A DNA stretch of 10,752 nucleotides from CAZNMF01 sp964573795 (GTDB taxonomy: Bacteria; Acidobacteriota; Vicinamibacteria; Vicinamibacterales; SCN-69-37), in NCBI GenBank assembly GCA_964573795.1, contig CAZNMF010000397.1:1-10752 (forward strand), written 5' to 3'. Positions 1 to 6,523 of the stretch are shown here, in pieces (positions within the stretch are counted from its first letter, which is position 1; each line of letters starts with the position of its first letter). Below the pieces are notes generated by a model, which was given only the letters and a program-made list of their open reading frames with translations, did no database searches and had not been told where the DNA came from. The translations under genes were made by a program, and so were the position numbers.

Positions 1-774
1 CAGGTCACGGGCGACTTCAATGGCGACGGACGTCCCGATCTGATCTTCGAGCACGCCTCCGGCCAGATCTACGTCTGGTTCATGAACCGGGACGTCATGA
101 CGGGCGGCGCATATCTGAATCCGAGCGCGATCGCTCCGGCCTGGCAGATCGCCGCCGTGGCCGACTTCAACGGCGACGGCAAGTCGGACGTGCTCTTTCA
201 GCACACCACGACGGGACAACTGATCGTGTGGCTGCTGAACGGCGTGACGAAGATCGGCGAGCTCACGCCGCTGCCGACGCCAACGCCATGGCGCGTGCGA
301 GGCGCCGGCGACTTCAACGGAGACGGCATGACCGATCTCGTGTGGCAGCACCCGTCCACCGGTCAGCTCTGCGCGTGGCTGATGAACAACGCCGGAGGAC
401 GGCTGAGCGTCGAGTATCTCAATCCGTCCCAGGCCGATCCGGCGTGGCGCATCGCGGGCGTCGCCGACATCAATCACGACGGCAAGGCCGATCTCGTCTG
501 GGAGCACCGCGTGACCGGGGCGTTGGCCGTGTGGCACCTCGATCGACTGACCGCCACGTCTGCGCCGGCGCTCTCACCGGCGTTCGTGAATCCTGCGTGG
601 ATCCTGAAAGTCGTCGGCGACTTCGACGGTGACGGCGATGCGGATCTCGTGTTCCAGCATGCGGCCACAGGCCAGATGTACACCTGGTACATGAACGGGC
701 TGTCGATGATCGGCGGCAGCTATCTTTCGCCCGCGCAGGTCAACGTCGCCTGGCACATGGCGGGTGATCGCTAG
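1..774 (+). CDS. FG-GAP/VCBS repeat protein, C-terminal part (5' truncated)
   Basis: The reading frame is open from the first base to the TAG at 772-774, giving 257 visible residues; the start lies outside the window. The visible protein is entirely built of about 50-residue units, each beginning with a calcium-binding loop of the DxNxDGxxD type (GDFNGDGRPD, ADFNGDGKSD, GDFNGDGMTD, ADINHDGKAD, GDFDGDGDAD), followed by a strand ending in 'TGQ(L/M)xxWxMN' and a 'LxPxxxxPAW' connector. Such FG-GAP/VCBS repeats fold as beta-propeller blades and usually form the C-terminal part of large secreted or surface proteins (established family knowledge). The chain stops at 'WHMAGDR', where a sixth calcium loop would start, which is a natural-looking end. 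No PEP-CTERM sorting tail or membrane anchor is visible. What the missing N-terminal part does cannot be told. It converges on the epimerase gene and is probably not part of the polysaccharide operons. Confidence 0.85.
   Translation, partial: QVTGDFNGDGRPDLIFEHASGQIYVWFMNRDVMTGGAYLNPSAIAPAWQIAAVADFNGDGKSDVLFQHTTTGQLIVWLLNGVTKIGELTPLPTPTPWRVRGAGDFNGDGMTDLVWQHPSTGQLCAWLMNNAGGRLSVEYLNPSQADPAWRIAGVADINHDGKADLVWEHRVTGALAVWHLDRLTATSAPALSPAFVNPAWILKVVGDFDGDGDADLVFQHAATGQMYTWYMNGLSMIGGSYLSPAQVNVAWHMAGDR
13..765 (+). repeat. Five tandem ~150-bp units encoding FG-GAP calcium loops
   Basis: The first Asp of each calcium loop falls at visible residues 5, 55, 104, 156 and 207, and the terminal 'GD' would be the sixth at 256, so the period is 49-52 residues (about 150 bases). 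Units start near bases 13, 163, 310, 466 and 619. The fourth unit is the most divergent: its loop is DINHDGKAD and its central segment reads 'GALAVWHLD' rather than the usual 'GQLxxWLMN'. The nucleotide copies have drifted in sequence, which suggests old rather than recent duplication. Confidence 0.85.
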
Positions 775-800
775 CCCGTCTTCCGGATCGATGTGGCCGG

Positions 801-1367
801 TTACGACGCGCGCCAGCGCGGCAGCCTGGACGTCGGGATGCGCGCCAGCGGCTCGGCGCTCGCATCCTTCGCGGACAGCAGCGGCTGGCTCACCGGCCAA
901 TCGATGGCCGCGTCCGGATCGTTCCACGCGATGCTGAGCTCCGTTTCGGGGTGATACTGCTCCGTGCACTTGTACGAGAGCAGCGCCGACGCGCTGAGCA
1001 CGCAGAACCCGTGCGCGAACCCTGGCGGGACGTACATCTGAAGATGATTGTCGCTCGACAGCCGCTCGCCGACCCAGCGGCCGAACGTCGGCGATCCCAC
1101 ACGCACGTCGACGGCCACGTCGAACACTTCGCCGTCGAGCACCTGGATCAACTTGCCCTGCGCGTATGGCTCCTGTACGTGCAGCCCGCGCAGCGTGCCC
1201 TGGACGGACCGCGACACGTTGTCCTGCACGAACGCCTCGGCGACGCCGAGATCGCGATAGCGCTCGAGGTGCCACGACTCGAAGAAGTACCCGCGCCGAT
1301 CGCCGAACACGCGCGGCTCGATCACGATCACGCCGTCGAGCGCCGTTCGCCGGCGCGGCATCGTCAT
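801..1367 (-). CDS. rfbC: dTDP-4-dehydrorhamnose 3,5-epimerase
   Basis: This 188-residue cupin enzyme matches the usual RmlC/RfbC length of about 180-190. It catalyses the double epimerisation of dTDP-4-dehydro-6-deoxyglucose, the third step to dTDP-L-rhamnose, in the cytoplasm. Recognisable signatures are 'GYFFESW' (26-32), 'QGTLRGLHVQ' with the catalytic His63, 'QGKLIQVLDGEVFDVAVD' (70-87), 'VPPGFAHGFCVLS' (113-125), the Tyr pair around 'YKCTEQY' (132-138), 'WNDP' (148-151) and 'LLSAKD' (163-168), whose Asp should be the partner of the His. The usual 'LHYQ' reads 'LHVQ'. The frame is open to 1460, but the ATG at 1365-1367 is preferred: GAAGGA lies 11 bases upstream and the homologous region begins just after. 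A second ATG follows two codons later at 1361. The companion genes rmlA, rmlB and rmlD are not in the window. It is transcribed divergently from the glycosyltransferase operon, so its product may feed that pathway (inference). Confidence 0.93.
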   Translation of the reverse strand: MTMPRRRTALDGVIVIEPRVFGDRRGYFFESWHLERYRDLGVAEAFVQDNVSRSVQGTLRGLHVQEPYAQGKLIQVLDGEVFDVAVDVRVGSPTFGRWVGERLSSDNHLQMYVPPGFAHGFCVLSASALLSYKCTEQYHPETELSIAWNDPDAAIDWPVSQPLLSAKDASAEPLARIPTSRLPRWRAS

Positions 1368-1501
1368 CAGACGCTCAATCCTTCGCAGAAATAGTGGGCA
1401 AATTCGGCCAAACGACGTCGCGTCCGTAGGGGGATCGGGCGCGCGCCCGTATACTATCATCCGTGTTCTCGCCTCGGTCGCACCCGCGATGACGACGGCC
1501 G
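1368..1501. promoter_or_regulatory. Divergent intergenic spacer with palindrome and -10-like box
   Basis: This 134-base spacer separates rfbC (-) from the glycosyltransferase operon (+) and should hold both promoters. A 14-base perfect palindrome, CGGGCGCGCGCCCG, occupies 1436-1449 and is followed directly by TATACT (1450-1455), a good match to a sigma70-type -10 box on the plus strand; the GTATAC at 1449-1454 is itself palindromic. No convincing -35 hexamer is visible 17 bases upstream. If TATACT is used, transcription would start near 1462, leaving a leader of about 40 bases before the ATG at 1502. The segment 1381-1411 is the least GC-rich part of the spacer and could hold the rfbC promoter. 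All regulatory assignments here are inference from pattern alone. Confidence 0.35.
1379..1384 (-). promoter_or_regulatory. Ribosome binding site of rfbC
   Basis: On the minus strand GAAGGA sits 11 bases before the ATG at 1367. It is the only purine-rich block near any candidate start of this frame, and it argues against the longer open frame that begins at 1460. Confidence 0.55.
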
Positions 1502-2701
1502 ATGTCCCGCGTGAACGTCCTCTTCCTGACCCACAGGCTTCCCTACGCGCCGAATCGCGGCGATCGCGTTCGTGCGTACTTCCTGCTGCGCGAGCTGCGC
1601 CGCCACGCCGACGTCACGCTGGTCTCGCTGGTCCACGACGAAGACGAGGCGAGCCACGCGTCGTCGCTGCGCGATCTCGTCTCGTCCACGTACGTCGTCC
1701 GCGTGCCCGCGTGGCGCAATCGCATTCGCAGCCTCGCGGCCCTGCCCACGCAGCGGCCGACGACGCACACCATGCTCGACGCGCCGGAGCTGCGATCGAC
1801 CATCGCCACGGCGGTGGCCACCTCACCTCCGGACGTCGTCTTCGCGTACTGCTCGGGCATCGCGCCGTGTGCGCTGGAGCCGCCGTTGGCGGAACGGCCG
1901 CTCCTGATCGACATGGTCGACGTCGATTCGGCCAAATGGGCGGCGCTGGCCGCCGTGACACGCTGGCCGCTCTCGTGGGTCTATCGGCGTGAGGCGCGCA
2001 CGTTGCGCGCCTTCGAGGCGGTGATCTCTACCCGCGCCGTCGCGACGCTCATCACGACCGAACGCGAAGCTGAGACGCTTCGAGCGATCGCGCCGACGGC
2101 CCGCGTCGACGTCGTCGAGAACGGCATCGACGTCGCGTCCCTCCGGCCGCAGACGCCGCCGGCTCCATCGTCGGACGTCGTGTTTTGCGGCGTGATGAAT
2201 TACGCCCCGAACGAACAGGCGGTCCTCTGGCTGGCGCAATCGATCTGGCCGCGCGTGCGCGCGCGGCGATCGGACGCGACGCTGACGGTCGTCGGATCGC
2301 ATCCCACACGCGCGATCCAGTCGCTCGCAAGCGACGCGCAGGGCATCCGGATCACGGGTGCGGTGCCCGACGTGCGGCCCTATCTCTGGCGCGCGGCCGT
2401 GGCCGTCGCGCCGATTCTGACGGCGCGCGGCATTCAGAACAAGGTGCTCGAAGCCGTCGCCGCCGGGCTTCCGACGGTGGTCACGCCGAACATCATAAGC
2501 AGCCTGCCGGCGACGATCGCCGACGCGTGCGTCGCCGCTGAAACGGCGGACGCTCTCGCGGACGCGATCGTCGGACTGCTCGAGCACTCACCCGAGCAGC
2601 GGCGCGCGCTCGCGGCTCGCGCCCACGTCGACGCGCTTACGTGGGAGCGACAGCTCGCGCGGGTGCCGGAGATTCTCGCCGAGGCCGCGAGGCGACGATG
2701 A
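1502..2701 (+). CDS. Glycosyltransferase, PEP-CTERM/EpsH1-associated (TIGR03087-like)
   Basis: A 399-residue GT-B glycosyltransferase that probably adds a sugar to the lipid-linked repeat unit at the cytoplasmic face of the inner membrane. The N-terminus 'LTHRLPYAPNRGDRVR' (9-24), 'LIDMVDVDSAKW' (135-146), 'FCGVMNYAPNEQAV' (228-241) and 'ARGIQNKVLEAVAAGLP' (308-324) are the hallmarks of the sugar transferase family found next to exosortase/EpsH1 loci. 'VVENGID' (204-210) is the usual GT4 segment opening the C-terminal domain. An in-frame TGA at 1490-1492 forces the start to be the ATG at 1502; no clear Shine-Dalgarno sequence precedes it. The stop (TGA, 2699-2701) overlaps the ATG of the next gene as ATGA, so the two are likely translationally coupled. 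It is the first gene of the four-gene plus-strand operon. Donor and acceptor sugars cannot be read from sequence. Confidence 0.9.
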   Translation: MSRVNVLFLTHRLPYAPNRGDRVRAYFLLRELRRHADVTLVSLVHDEDEASHASSLRDLVSSTYVVRVPAWRNRIRSLAALPTQRPTTHTMLDAPELRSTIATAVATSPPDVVFAYCSGIAPCALEPPLAERPLLIDMVDVDSAKWAALAAVTRWPLSWVYRREARTLRAFEAVISTRAVATLITTEREAETLRAIAPTARVDVVENGIDVASLRPQTPPAPSSDVVFCGVMNYAPNEQAVLWLAQSIWPRVRARRSDATLTVVGSHPTRAIQSLASDAQGIRITGAVPDVRPYLWRAAVAVAPILTARGIQNKVLEAVAAGLPTVVTPNIISSLPATIADACVAAETADALADAIVGLLEHSPEQRRALAARAHVDALTWERQLARVPEILAEAARRR

Positions 2702-3672
2702 CGATGCCGCGCCTGTCGTTCATCATCCCCGTGCGCGACGACGCCGGCCGTCTTCGCCGATGCCTGGACTCGATCGCGGCGCAGCGCGCGGCCGCTCCGA
2801 TCGAGATCGTCGTGGCGGACAACGGATCGGCCGACGCCTCGGCGGATGTCGCGCGGGCTGCCGGCGCAACTGTTCTGGTACTTCCCGGGCTGGCGGTCGC
2901 GCAGCTCCGCAACAGGGCCGCGGCCGCCGCTCGAGGTGATCTGCTGGCCTTTGTCGACGCCGACCACGAGCTGACCGACGGTTGGATCGCCGCTGCGCTT
3001 GCGGCCCTCGACGATCCGCACGTCGCCGCCGCTGGCGCCGAATATGACGCGCCAACAGACGGCACCTGGGTGCAGCGCATGTACGATCGGCTGCGCGCGC
3101 ACCATCCCGGCGTCACCGCCGTCGACTGGCTGCCGAGCGGCAACCTCGTCGTCAGGCGCGAGACGTTCGCGTCCATTGGCGGCTTCGACGAACGGCTCGA
3201 GAGCTGCGAGGACGTCGACCTCTGCCGCCGCATTCGTGAAGACGGCGGGGCGTTGCTATCGGTCGCGGGCTTGCGGAGCACGCACGTCGGCGATCCGAAG
3301 ACGCTGGCCGCACTCTTCTACGCCGAGCTCTGGCGCGGCCGCGACAACCTCACCGTGAGTCTTCGAGAGCGGCTGACGTGGCGTTCGGCCCCAAGCGTGG
3401 CGATGCCCATCATCAACCTCGCGGCGATCGTCGCGATCGTCGTGGGGCTCCTGCTCTGGCGATGGCATCTCGGCGCGCTGGCCGCGGCCGGCGTAACGGT
3501 GATCGCCGCGACGACCGCGCTTCGCGCCACGCGGCTCATTCTGCGGGCACCGGCGGACGCGCCGCGGCTCGCCGACTTCGTCCGGGCGATCGCCGTCGCC
3601 GCGACGTACGAGATCGCACGCGCGCTCGCGCTCGTCGCCAAGGCCGGGCATGGGGTCAGGAGGAAGGCATGA
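2698..3672 (+). CDS. Family 2 glycosyltransferase with C-terminal membrane segments
   Basis: A 324-residue GT-A fold enzyme. The nucleotide-sugar binding core is clear: 'LSFIIPVRDDAGRLRRCLDSI' (6-26) opens the domain, 'VVADNGSAD' (38-46) follows, the metal-binding DxD is 'DAD' at 87-89, 'PSGNLVVRRETF' (146-157) lines the acceptor region and 'CEDVDLCRRI' (170-179) carries the ED motif of the catalytic base. After residue 230 the chain turns hydrophobic, with likely membrane spans at about 232-255 and 258-275 and a weaker one at about 295-314, so the enzyme is probably held at the inner membrane. The ATG at 2698 overlaps the upstream stop (ATGA) with GAGG five bases before it; a second ATG two codons later is possible. 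The frame is open further upstream, but that part overlaps the previous gene and is not homologous. The stop overlaps the next start. It is a likely repeat-unit extending transferase; sugar specificity is unknown. Confidence 0.88.
   Translation: MTMPRLSFIIPVRDDAGRLRRCLDSIAAQRAAAPIEIVVADNGSADASADVARAAGATVLVLPGLAVAQLRNRAAAAARGDLLAFVDADHELTDGWIAAALAALDDPHVAAAGAEYDAPTDGTWVQRMYDRLRAHHPGVTAVDWLPSGNLVVRRETFASIGGFDERLESCEDVDLCRRIREDGGALLSVAGLRSTHVGDPKTLAALFYAELWRGRDNLTVSLRERLTWRSAPSVAMPIINLAAIVAIVVGLLLWRWHLGALAAAGVTVIAATTALRATRLILRAPADAPRLADFVRAIAVAATYEIARALALVAKAGHGVRRKA
3658..3663 (+). promoter_or_regulatory. Strong ribosome binding site of the GT4 gene
   Basis: A perfect AGGAGG lies five bases before the ATG at 3669. 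It fixes the start of the GT4 glycosyltransferase, whose frame is otherwise open upstream to 3378, and it sits inside the last codons of the preceding gene. It is the strongest Shine-Dalgarno sequence seen in the window. Confidence 0.8.
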
Positions 3673-4820
3673 CGACGACGGCCGGGGGCAACCGCGTCGT
3701 TCGCGTGCTGGAGCTGCGTAGCGTCCGAGGCACGGGCGGCGGGCCGGAGAAGACGATCCTGTTCGGCGCGGCCAAGGCCGCTCCGCACGTGCACGTGACC
3801 GTCTGCTACGTCCGGGATCGCCGGGACGAGACGTTCGGGCTCGATGCCCGCGCGCGCGACCTGGGCGTCGACTACGTCGAGGTTTACGAGCGGCACTCCC
3901 TCGATCCCGCTATCGTGCCGCAGCTCGTCGACGTCATCCGCGAGCGACGGATCGACGTCGTCCATGCGCACGAGTACAAGACGGACCTCGTCGCCTTGTG
4001 GCTGGCGCGCCGGACCGGCGTCGTGCCGCTTGCCACGGCGCACGGCTGGACGGGACACAGCGCCCGCGAACGGTTCGTGTACTATCCGGTCGACAAGTTC
4101 CTGCTCGCGCGATACCCGCGCGTCATCGCCGTGTCGACGGACATCAAGAACGAGCTCGTGCGTCGTGGCGCGCGCGACGACCGCGTCACCGTGATCCTGA
4201 ACGCGATCGATCCGGCCGCGTTCAGCCGCTTCCCGGAACGCCGCTCGGAGGCGCGCCGCGCGCTCGATCTCGCCGACGACGCGATCGCGGTCGGCGCGGT
4301 CGGCCGTGCCGAGCCGCAGAAGCGCTTCGATCTGTTGATCGACGCCATGACGCCGCTGCTCCGCGCACGGTCGCGCGTCAGGTTGTTCATCGCCGGTGAC
4401 GGCAGCGCGTTGCCCGCACTGAAGCAACAGGCTGCGACGCTTGAGCTCGGATCGCAGTGCGTGTTTCTCGGCCATCGGCGCGACGTCGCCGATCTCCATC
4501 AGGCGCTCGATCTGTTCGTCCAGTCGTCGGACTACGAAGGCACGCCCAACGCGGTCCTCGAAGCGATGGCCATGGAAACGCCGATCGTCGCCACGGACGC
4601 CGGCGGCACGCGCGAGCTCGCCTTCGACGGTGCGCATGCGCTCATCGTCCCATGCGGCGACGTGCAGCGGCTGCGGGCGGCCATCACGAACGTCCTCGAC
4701 GACCCGGCGTCGGCGCGCGAACGGGCCGTCCGCGGCCGCGAGCGCGTCGAACACGACCTCTCGTTCGAGGCGCGAACGCGGCGGCTCGAGGCGATCTACG
4801 CGGAGCTGGTCCATGCGTGA
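3669..4820 (+). CDS. Family 4 (GT-B) glycosyltransferase
   Basis: A 383-residue retaining glycosyltransferase of the GT4 type. The N-terminal domain has the glycine-rich 'GTGGGPEKTIL' (21-31) and 'VVHAHEYKTDL' (97-107), followed by 'ATAHGWTGH' (122-130) and 'VIAVSTDIKNEL' (152-163). The C-terminal nucleotide-binding domain has 'AVGRAEPQKRFDLLIDA' (210-226), 'LFIAGDGSALPAL' (239-251), 'FLGHRRDV' (266-273) and the catalytic EX7E element 'EGTPNAVLE' (Glu290 and Glu298), followed by 'ATDAGGTREL' (308-317). The ATG at 3669 overlaps the previous stop by four bases. The TGA at 4818-4820 lies inside the start of the acyltransferase gene. It probably adds a further sugar to the undecaprenyl-linked repeat unit in the cytoplasm. 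It lacks the first-gene signature of the EpsH1-associated transferase, so it is best called a general GT4 enzyme. Donor sugar is unknown. Confidence 0.9.
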   Translation: MTTTAGGNRVVRVLELRSVRGTGGGPEKTILFGAAKAAPHVHVTVCYVRDRRDETFGLDARARDLGVDYVEVYERHSLDPAIVPQLVDVIRERRIDVVHAHEYKTDLVALWLARRTGVVPLATAHGWTGHSARERFVYYPVDKFLLARYPRVIAVSTDIKNELVRRGARDDRVTVILNAIDPAAFSRFPERRSEARRALDLADDAIAVGAVGRAEPQKRFDLLIDAMTPLLRARSRVRLFIAGDGSALPALKQQAATLELGSQCVFLGHRRDVADLHQALDLFVQSSDYEGTPNAVLEAMAMETPIVATDAGGTRELAFDGAHALIVPCGDVQRLRAAITNVLDDPASARERAVRGRERVEHDLSFEARTRRLEAIYAELVHA

Positions 4821-5415
4821 GACGCTCAAGCTCTCCGCGCACGTGCTCGCGACGATTGCCGCCCTGCCGGCGCTGCTGTCGTACGCCGTGCGCAGACAAG
4901 TGCTCGGACCCGACAGAGCGCTCGAGGGTTCGACGCAGGCGCTGGCCTGGATTCCCGGTCTCGTGGGCGTCTACGTGCGGCGGGCGTTTCTCACGTGGAC
5001 GATTGCGGCGTGCGACCGGAGCGCGTCCGTGCACTTCGGCACCATCTTCAGCCAGAGCGGCGCGCGTCTGGACGCGAACGTCTACGTCGGCCCGAACTGC
5101 CATCTGGGCCTCGTGCATCTGGAGCGCGATGTGCTGCTCGCGGCCGGCGTGCACGTGCCGAGCGGCGCCAGGACGCACGGCACCGCGGATCTCGATCGGC
5201 CCATTCGGGAGCAGGATGCGTCGCGGTCGCTCGTGCGCATCGGCGAAGGCAGCTGGGTCGGAAGCGCCGCCGTGGTGCTCGCCGACGTCGGCAGACATTC
5301 CGTCGTCGGCGCCGGATCGGTCGTGACGAAGCCGATCCCCGATTTCGTCGTGGCCGCCGGCGCTCCGGCCCGCGTCATCCGATCGCGACAGGCCGAGTCC
5401 GCGGACGATCGCTAA
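4813..5415 (+). CDS. Left-handed beta-helix (hexapeptide repeat) acyltransferase
   Basis: A 200-residue protein related to serine/sugar O-acetyltransferases, likely transferring an acetyl group from acetyl-CoA to a sugar of the polysaccharide. Residues 1-70 are alpha-helical and partly hydrophobic ('LATIAALPALLSYAV', 12-26), which may bring it to the membrane. From about 71 the hexapeptide pattern starts ('ASVHFGTIFSQSGARLDANVYVGPNCHLG', in pieces at 71-80, 81-90 and 91-99), continues through 'VLLAAGVHVPSGARTHG' (107-123) where His114 or His122 could be catalytic, is interrupted by a loop (124-140), and resumes at 'VRIGEGSWVGSAAVVLADV' (141-159). It ends with the classic 'VVGAGSVVTKPIPDFVVAAG' (164-183) and 'PARVIR' (185-190). 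The ATG at 4813 overlaps the upstream gene by eight bases and GGAG lies seven bases before it. Last gene of the operon. It could modify an amino sugar (N-acyl) instead of a hydroxyl. Confidence 0.85.
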   Translation: MRETLKLSAHVLATIAALPALLSYAVRRQVLGPDRALEGSTQALAWIPGLVGVYVRRAFLTWTIAACDRSASVHFGTIFSQSGARLDANVYVGPNCHLGLVHLERDVLLAAGVHVPSGARTHGTADLDRPIREQDASRSLVRIGEGSWVGSAAVVLADVGRHSVVGAGSVVTKPIPDFVVAAGAPARVIRSRQAESADDR

Positions 5416-5467
5416 TTGTCGATGCGCGCGTCACTCCCTCGTTGATGGACGAGCGTTGAACCACGCG
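5416..5467. other. Short convergent gap with weak hairpin
   Basis: These 52 bases separate the converging ends of the two polysaccharide operons. The only structure seen is CTCGT (5438-5442), a six-base loop and ACGAG (5449-5453). A five-base stem without a following T tract is too weak to call an intrinsic terminator, although some termination between the operons is expected. Confidence 0.3.
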
Positions 5468-6523
5468 CTACGGCAACTGGCGCGCGATGGGAGGCCCGAT
5501 CACGTTGGCGACGCCTAGGGGCAGCCGCTGCCAGAGGCGAATCGCCCGCTCGAATCTGGGATTCGTGGGTCCCTGATCCGGCGGCTCGCGGCGGGAGATC
5601 AGCACGTACTCCCAGTGCAGCGGCGTCTCGATCGCGCCCCACTGCAATTTGAATTGGTGGGTGCCGCCGCCGGGCGACGAACGGCCGAAATCGAACACCG
5701 ACGCGCGATCCTGGACCGCGCGTTCGAGCAGCGTCCAGTAGAGCAGCATGTTCGGGCACAAGTGCCGGTACTCGCGCAGTGACGAGGCCCATGGATTGAG
5801 GACCGTCTCGCGAAACGCGATCACGATGCCCGCGGCGACAGCCTGGCCTCGATATCGGACGACCGTGACGCGCGCGCGTGACGGCAGCAGGCGCAGCGTC
5901 TCGACGAACAGCCGCTTCGGATAGACCGGCGTGCCGAGATCGCGCATATTCCGAGAGAAGACGCGATAGAACTCGTCGACCAGCTCGGCGCCTCCTGTGA
6001 TCGCCTCGAGCCCCTCCTTCTGCGCCTTGCGCACCTGATTGCGCACTTTGCGGTCCAGAGTCGACCAGAGCGCGTCCGGCGCGGACGGCAGTGAGCGGCG
6101 CATCGCCAGCTTGTGCTGTCTGAACGGCAAGGCTTCGAACACGCGCGCGACGTGCCGCAGCTCGACGTGCGACGCGCCGAATACACGCGCGCGCGCCGTC
6201 GCGTCGGCGAGCAGCGCGTCGCGAGCACCGGCATCATCACCCAGCAGGCCGCCGTAATTGAGAAACGGTACCGCGATCGCACTCCGGCCGAACACCCGCG
6301 ATCGGAAGAGGACGAGCGGCAGAACGCCGACCGAGCGGCCGTCCCGTCGCGCGATCAGATAGGCCGTCTCGTGGCCGAGCGCTCGCTGGAACACGTCCCG
6401 CCACGCCCAGAGATGATCGGCCGTGGCCTCCGGATGCGACTCGACGTAGCGATCCCACTCGGCCCCGTCGGCCGCCAGCTCAACGGTCACGGCCTTGGCC
6501 GGCGCGGCAGGGGACGCGCTCAC
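5468..6523 (-). CDS. FemAB-family protein, XrtA/PEP-CTERM-associated (TIGR03019-like)
   Basis: A 351-residue protein with the tandem GNAT-like fold of FemAB/peptidyl-acyl transferases. Recognisable parts are 'WDRYVESHPEAT' (23-34) at the N-terminus, 'PFLNYGGLL' (86-94), 'RNQVRKAQKEGLE' (161-173), 'FSRNMRDLGTPVYP' (189-202), 'NPWASSLREYR' (243-253) and 'DFGRSSPGGGTHQFKLQWG' (278-296), the pattern of the exosortase-associated FemAB family. Members probably attach an amino acid or other acyl group to an envelope glycan or lipid-linked sugar; the true substrate is unknown. The upstream frame is open into the deacetylase gene, but homology starts only after two adjacent GTG codons at 6526 and 6523. 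The second overlaps the deacetylase stop as GTGA and is chosen; no Shine-Dalgarno sequence is visible, so translation is probably coupled to the preceding gene. Last gene of the minus-strand operon, ending with TAG at 5470-5468. Confidence 0.87.
   Translation of the reverse strand: MSASPAAPAKAVTVELAADGAEWDRYVESHPEATADHLWAWRDVFQRALGHETAYLIARRDGRSVGVLPLVLFRSRVFGRSAIAVPFLNYGGLLGDDAGARDALLADATARARVFGASHVELRHVARVFEALPFRQHKLAMRRSLPSAPDALWSTLDRKVRNQVRKAQKEGLEAITGGAELVDEFYRVFSRNMRDLGTPVYPKRLFVETLRLLPSRARVTVVRYRGQAVAAGIVIAFRETVLNPWASSLREYRHLCPNMLLYWTLLERAVQDRASVFDFGRSSPGGGTHQFKLQWGAIETPLHWEYVLISRREPPDQGPTNPRFERAIRLWQRLPLGVANVIGPPIARQLP

Noticed and set aside
13..765. Tandem repeats as a CRISPR or satellite array
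   Set aside because: The ~150-base units are in frame, protein-coding and diverged, and match FG-GAP calcium-loop repeats.
775..800. Terminator between the converging repeat-protein and rfbC genes
   Set aside because: The 26-base gap holds only a CCGG...CCGG pairing and no T tract, so no terminator is supported.
1368..1460. Longer rfbC product starting at 1460
   Set aside because: The extra 31 residues do not resemble RmlC, the start would overlap the -10-like box, and the GAAGGA site favours 1367.
3318..4829. Long open frame of 503 codons on the minus strand opposite the GT2 and GT4 genes
   Set aside because: It is antisense to two well-supported glycosyltransferases, is Arg/Ala/Asp-rich without recognisable motifs, and is expected from strong G/C third-position bias.
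5438..5453. Hairpin CTCGT/ACGAG as bidirectional terminator between the operons
   Set aside because: The stem is only five base pairs with no U tract on either strand; chance occurrence is likely.
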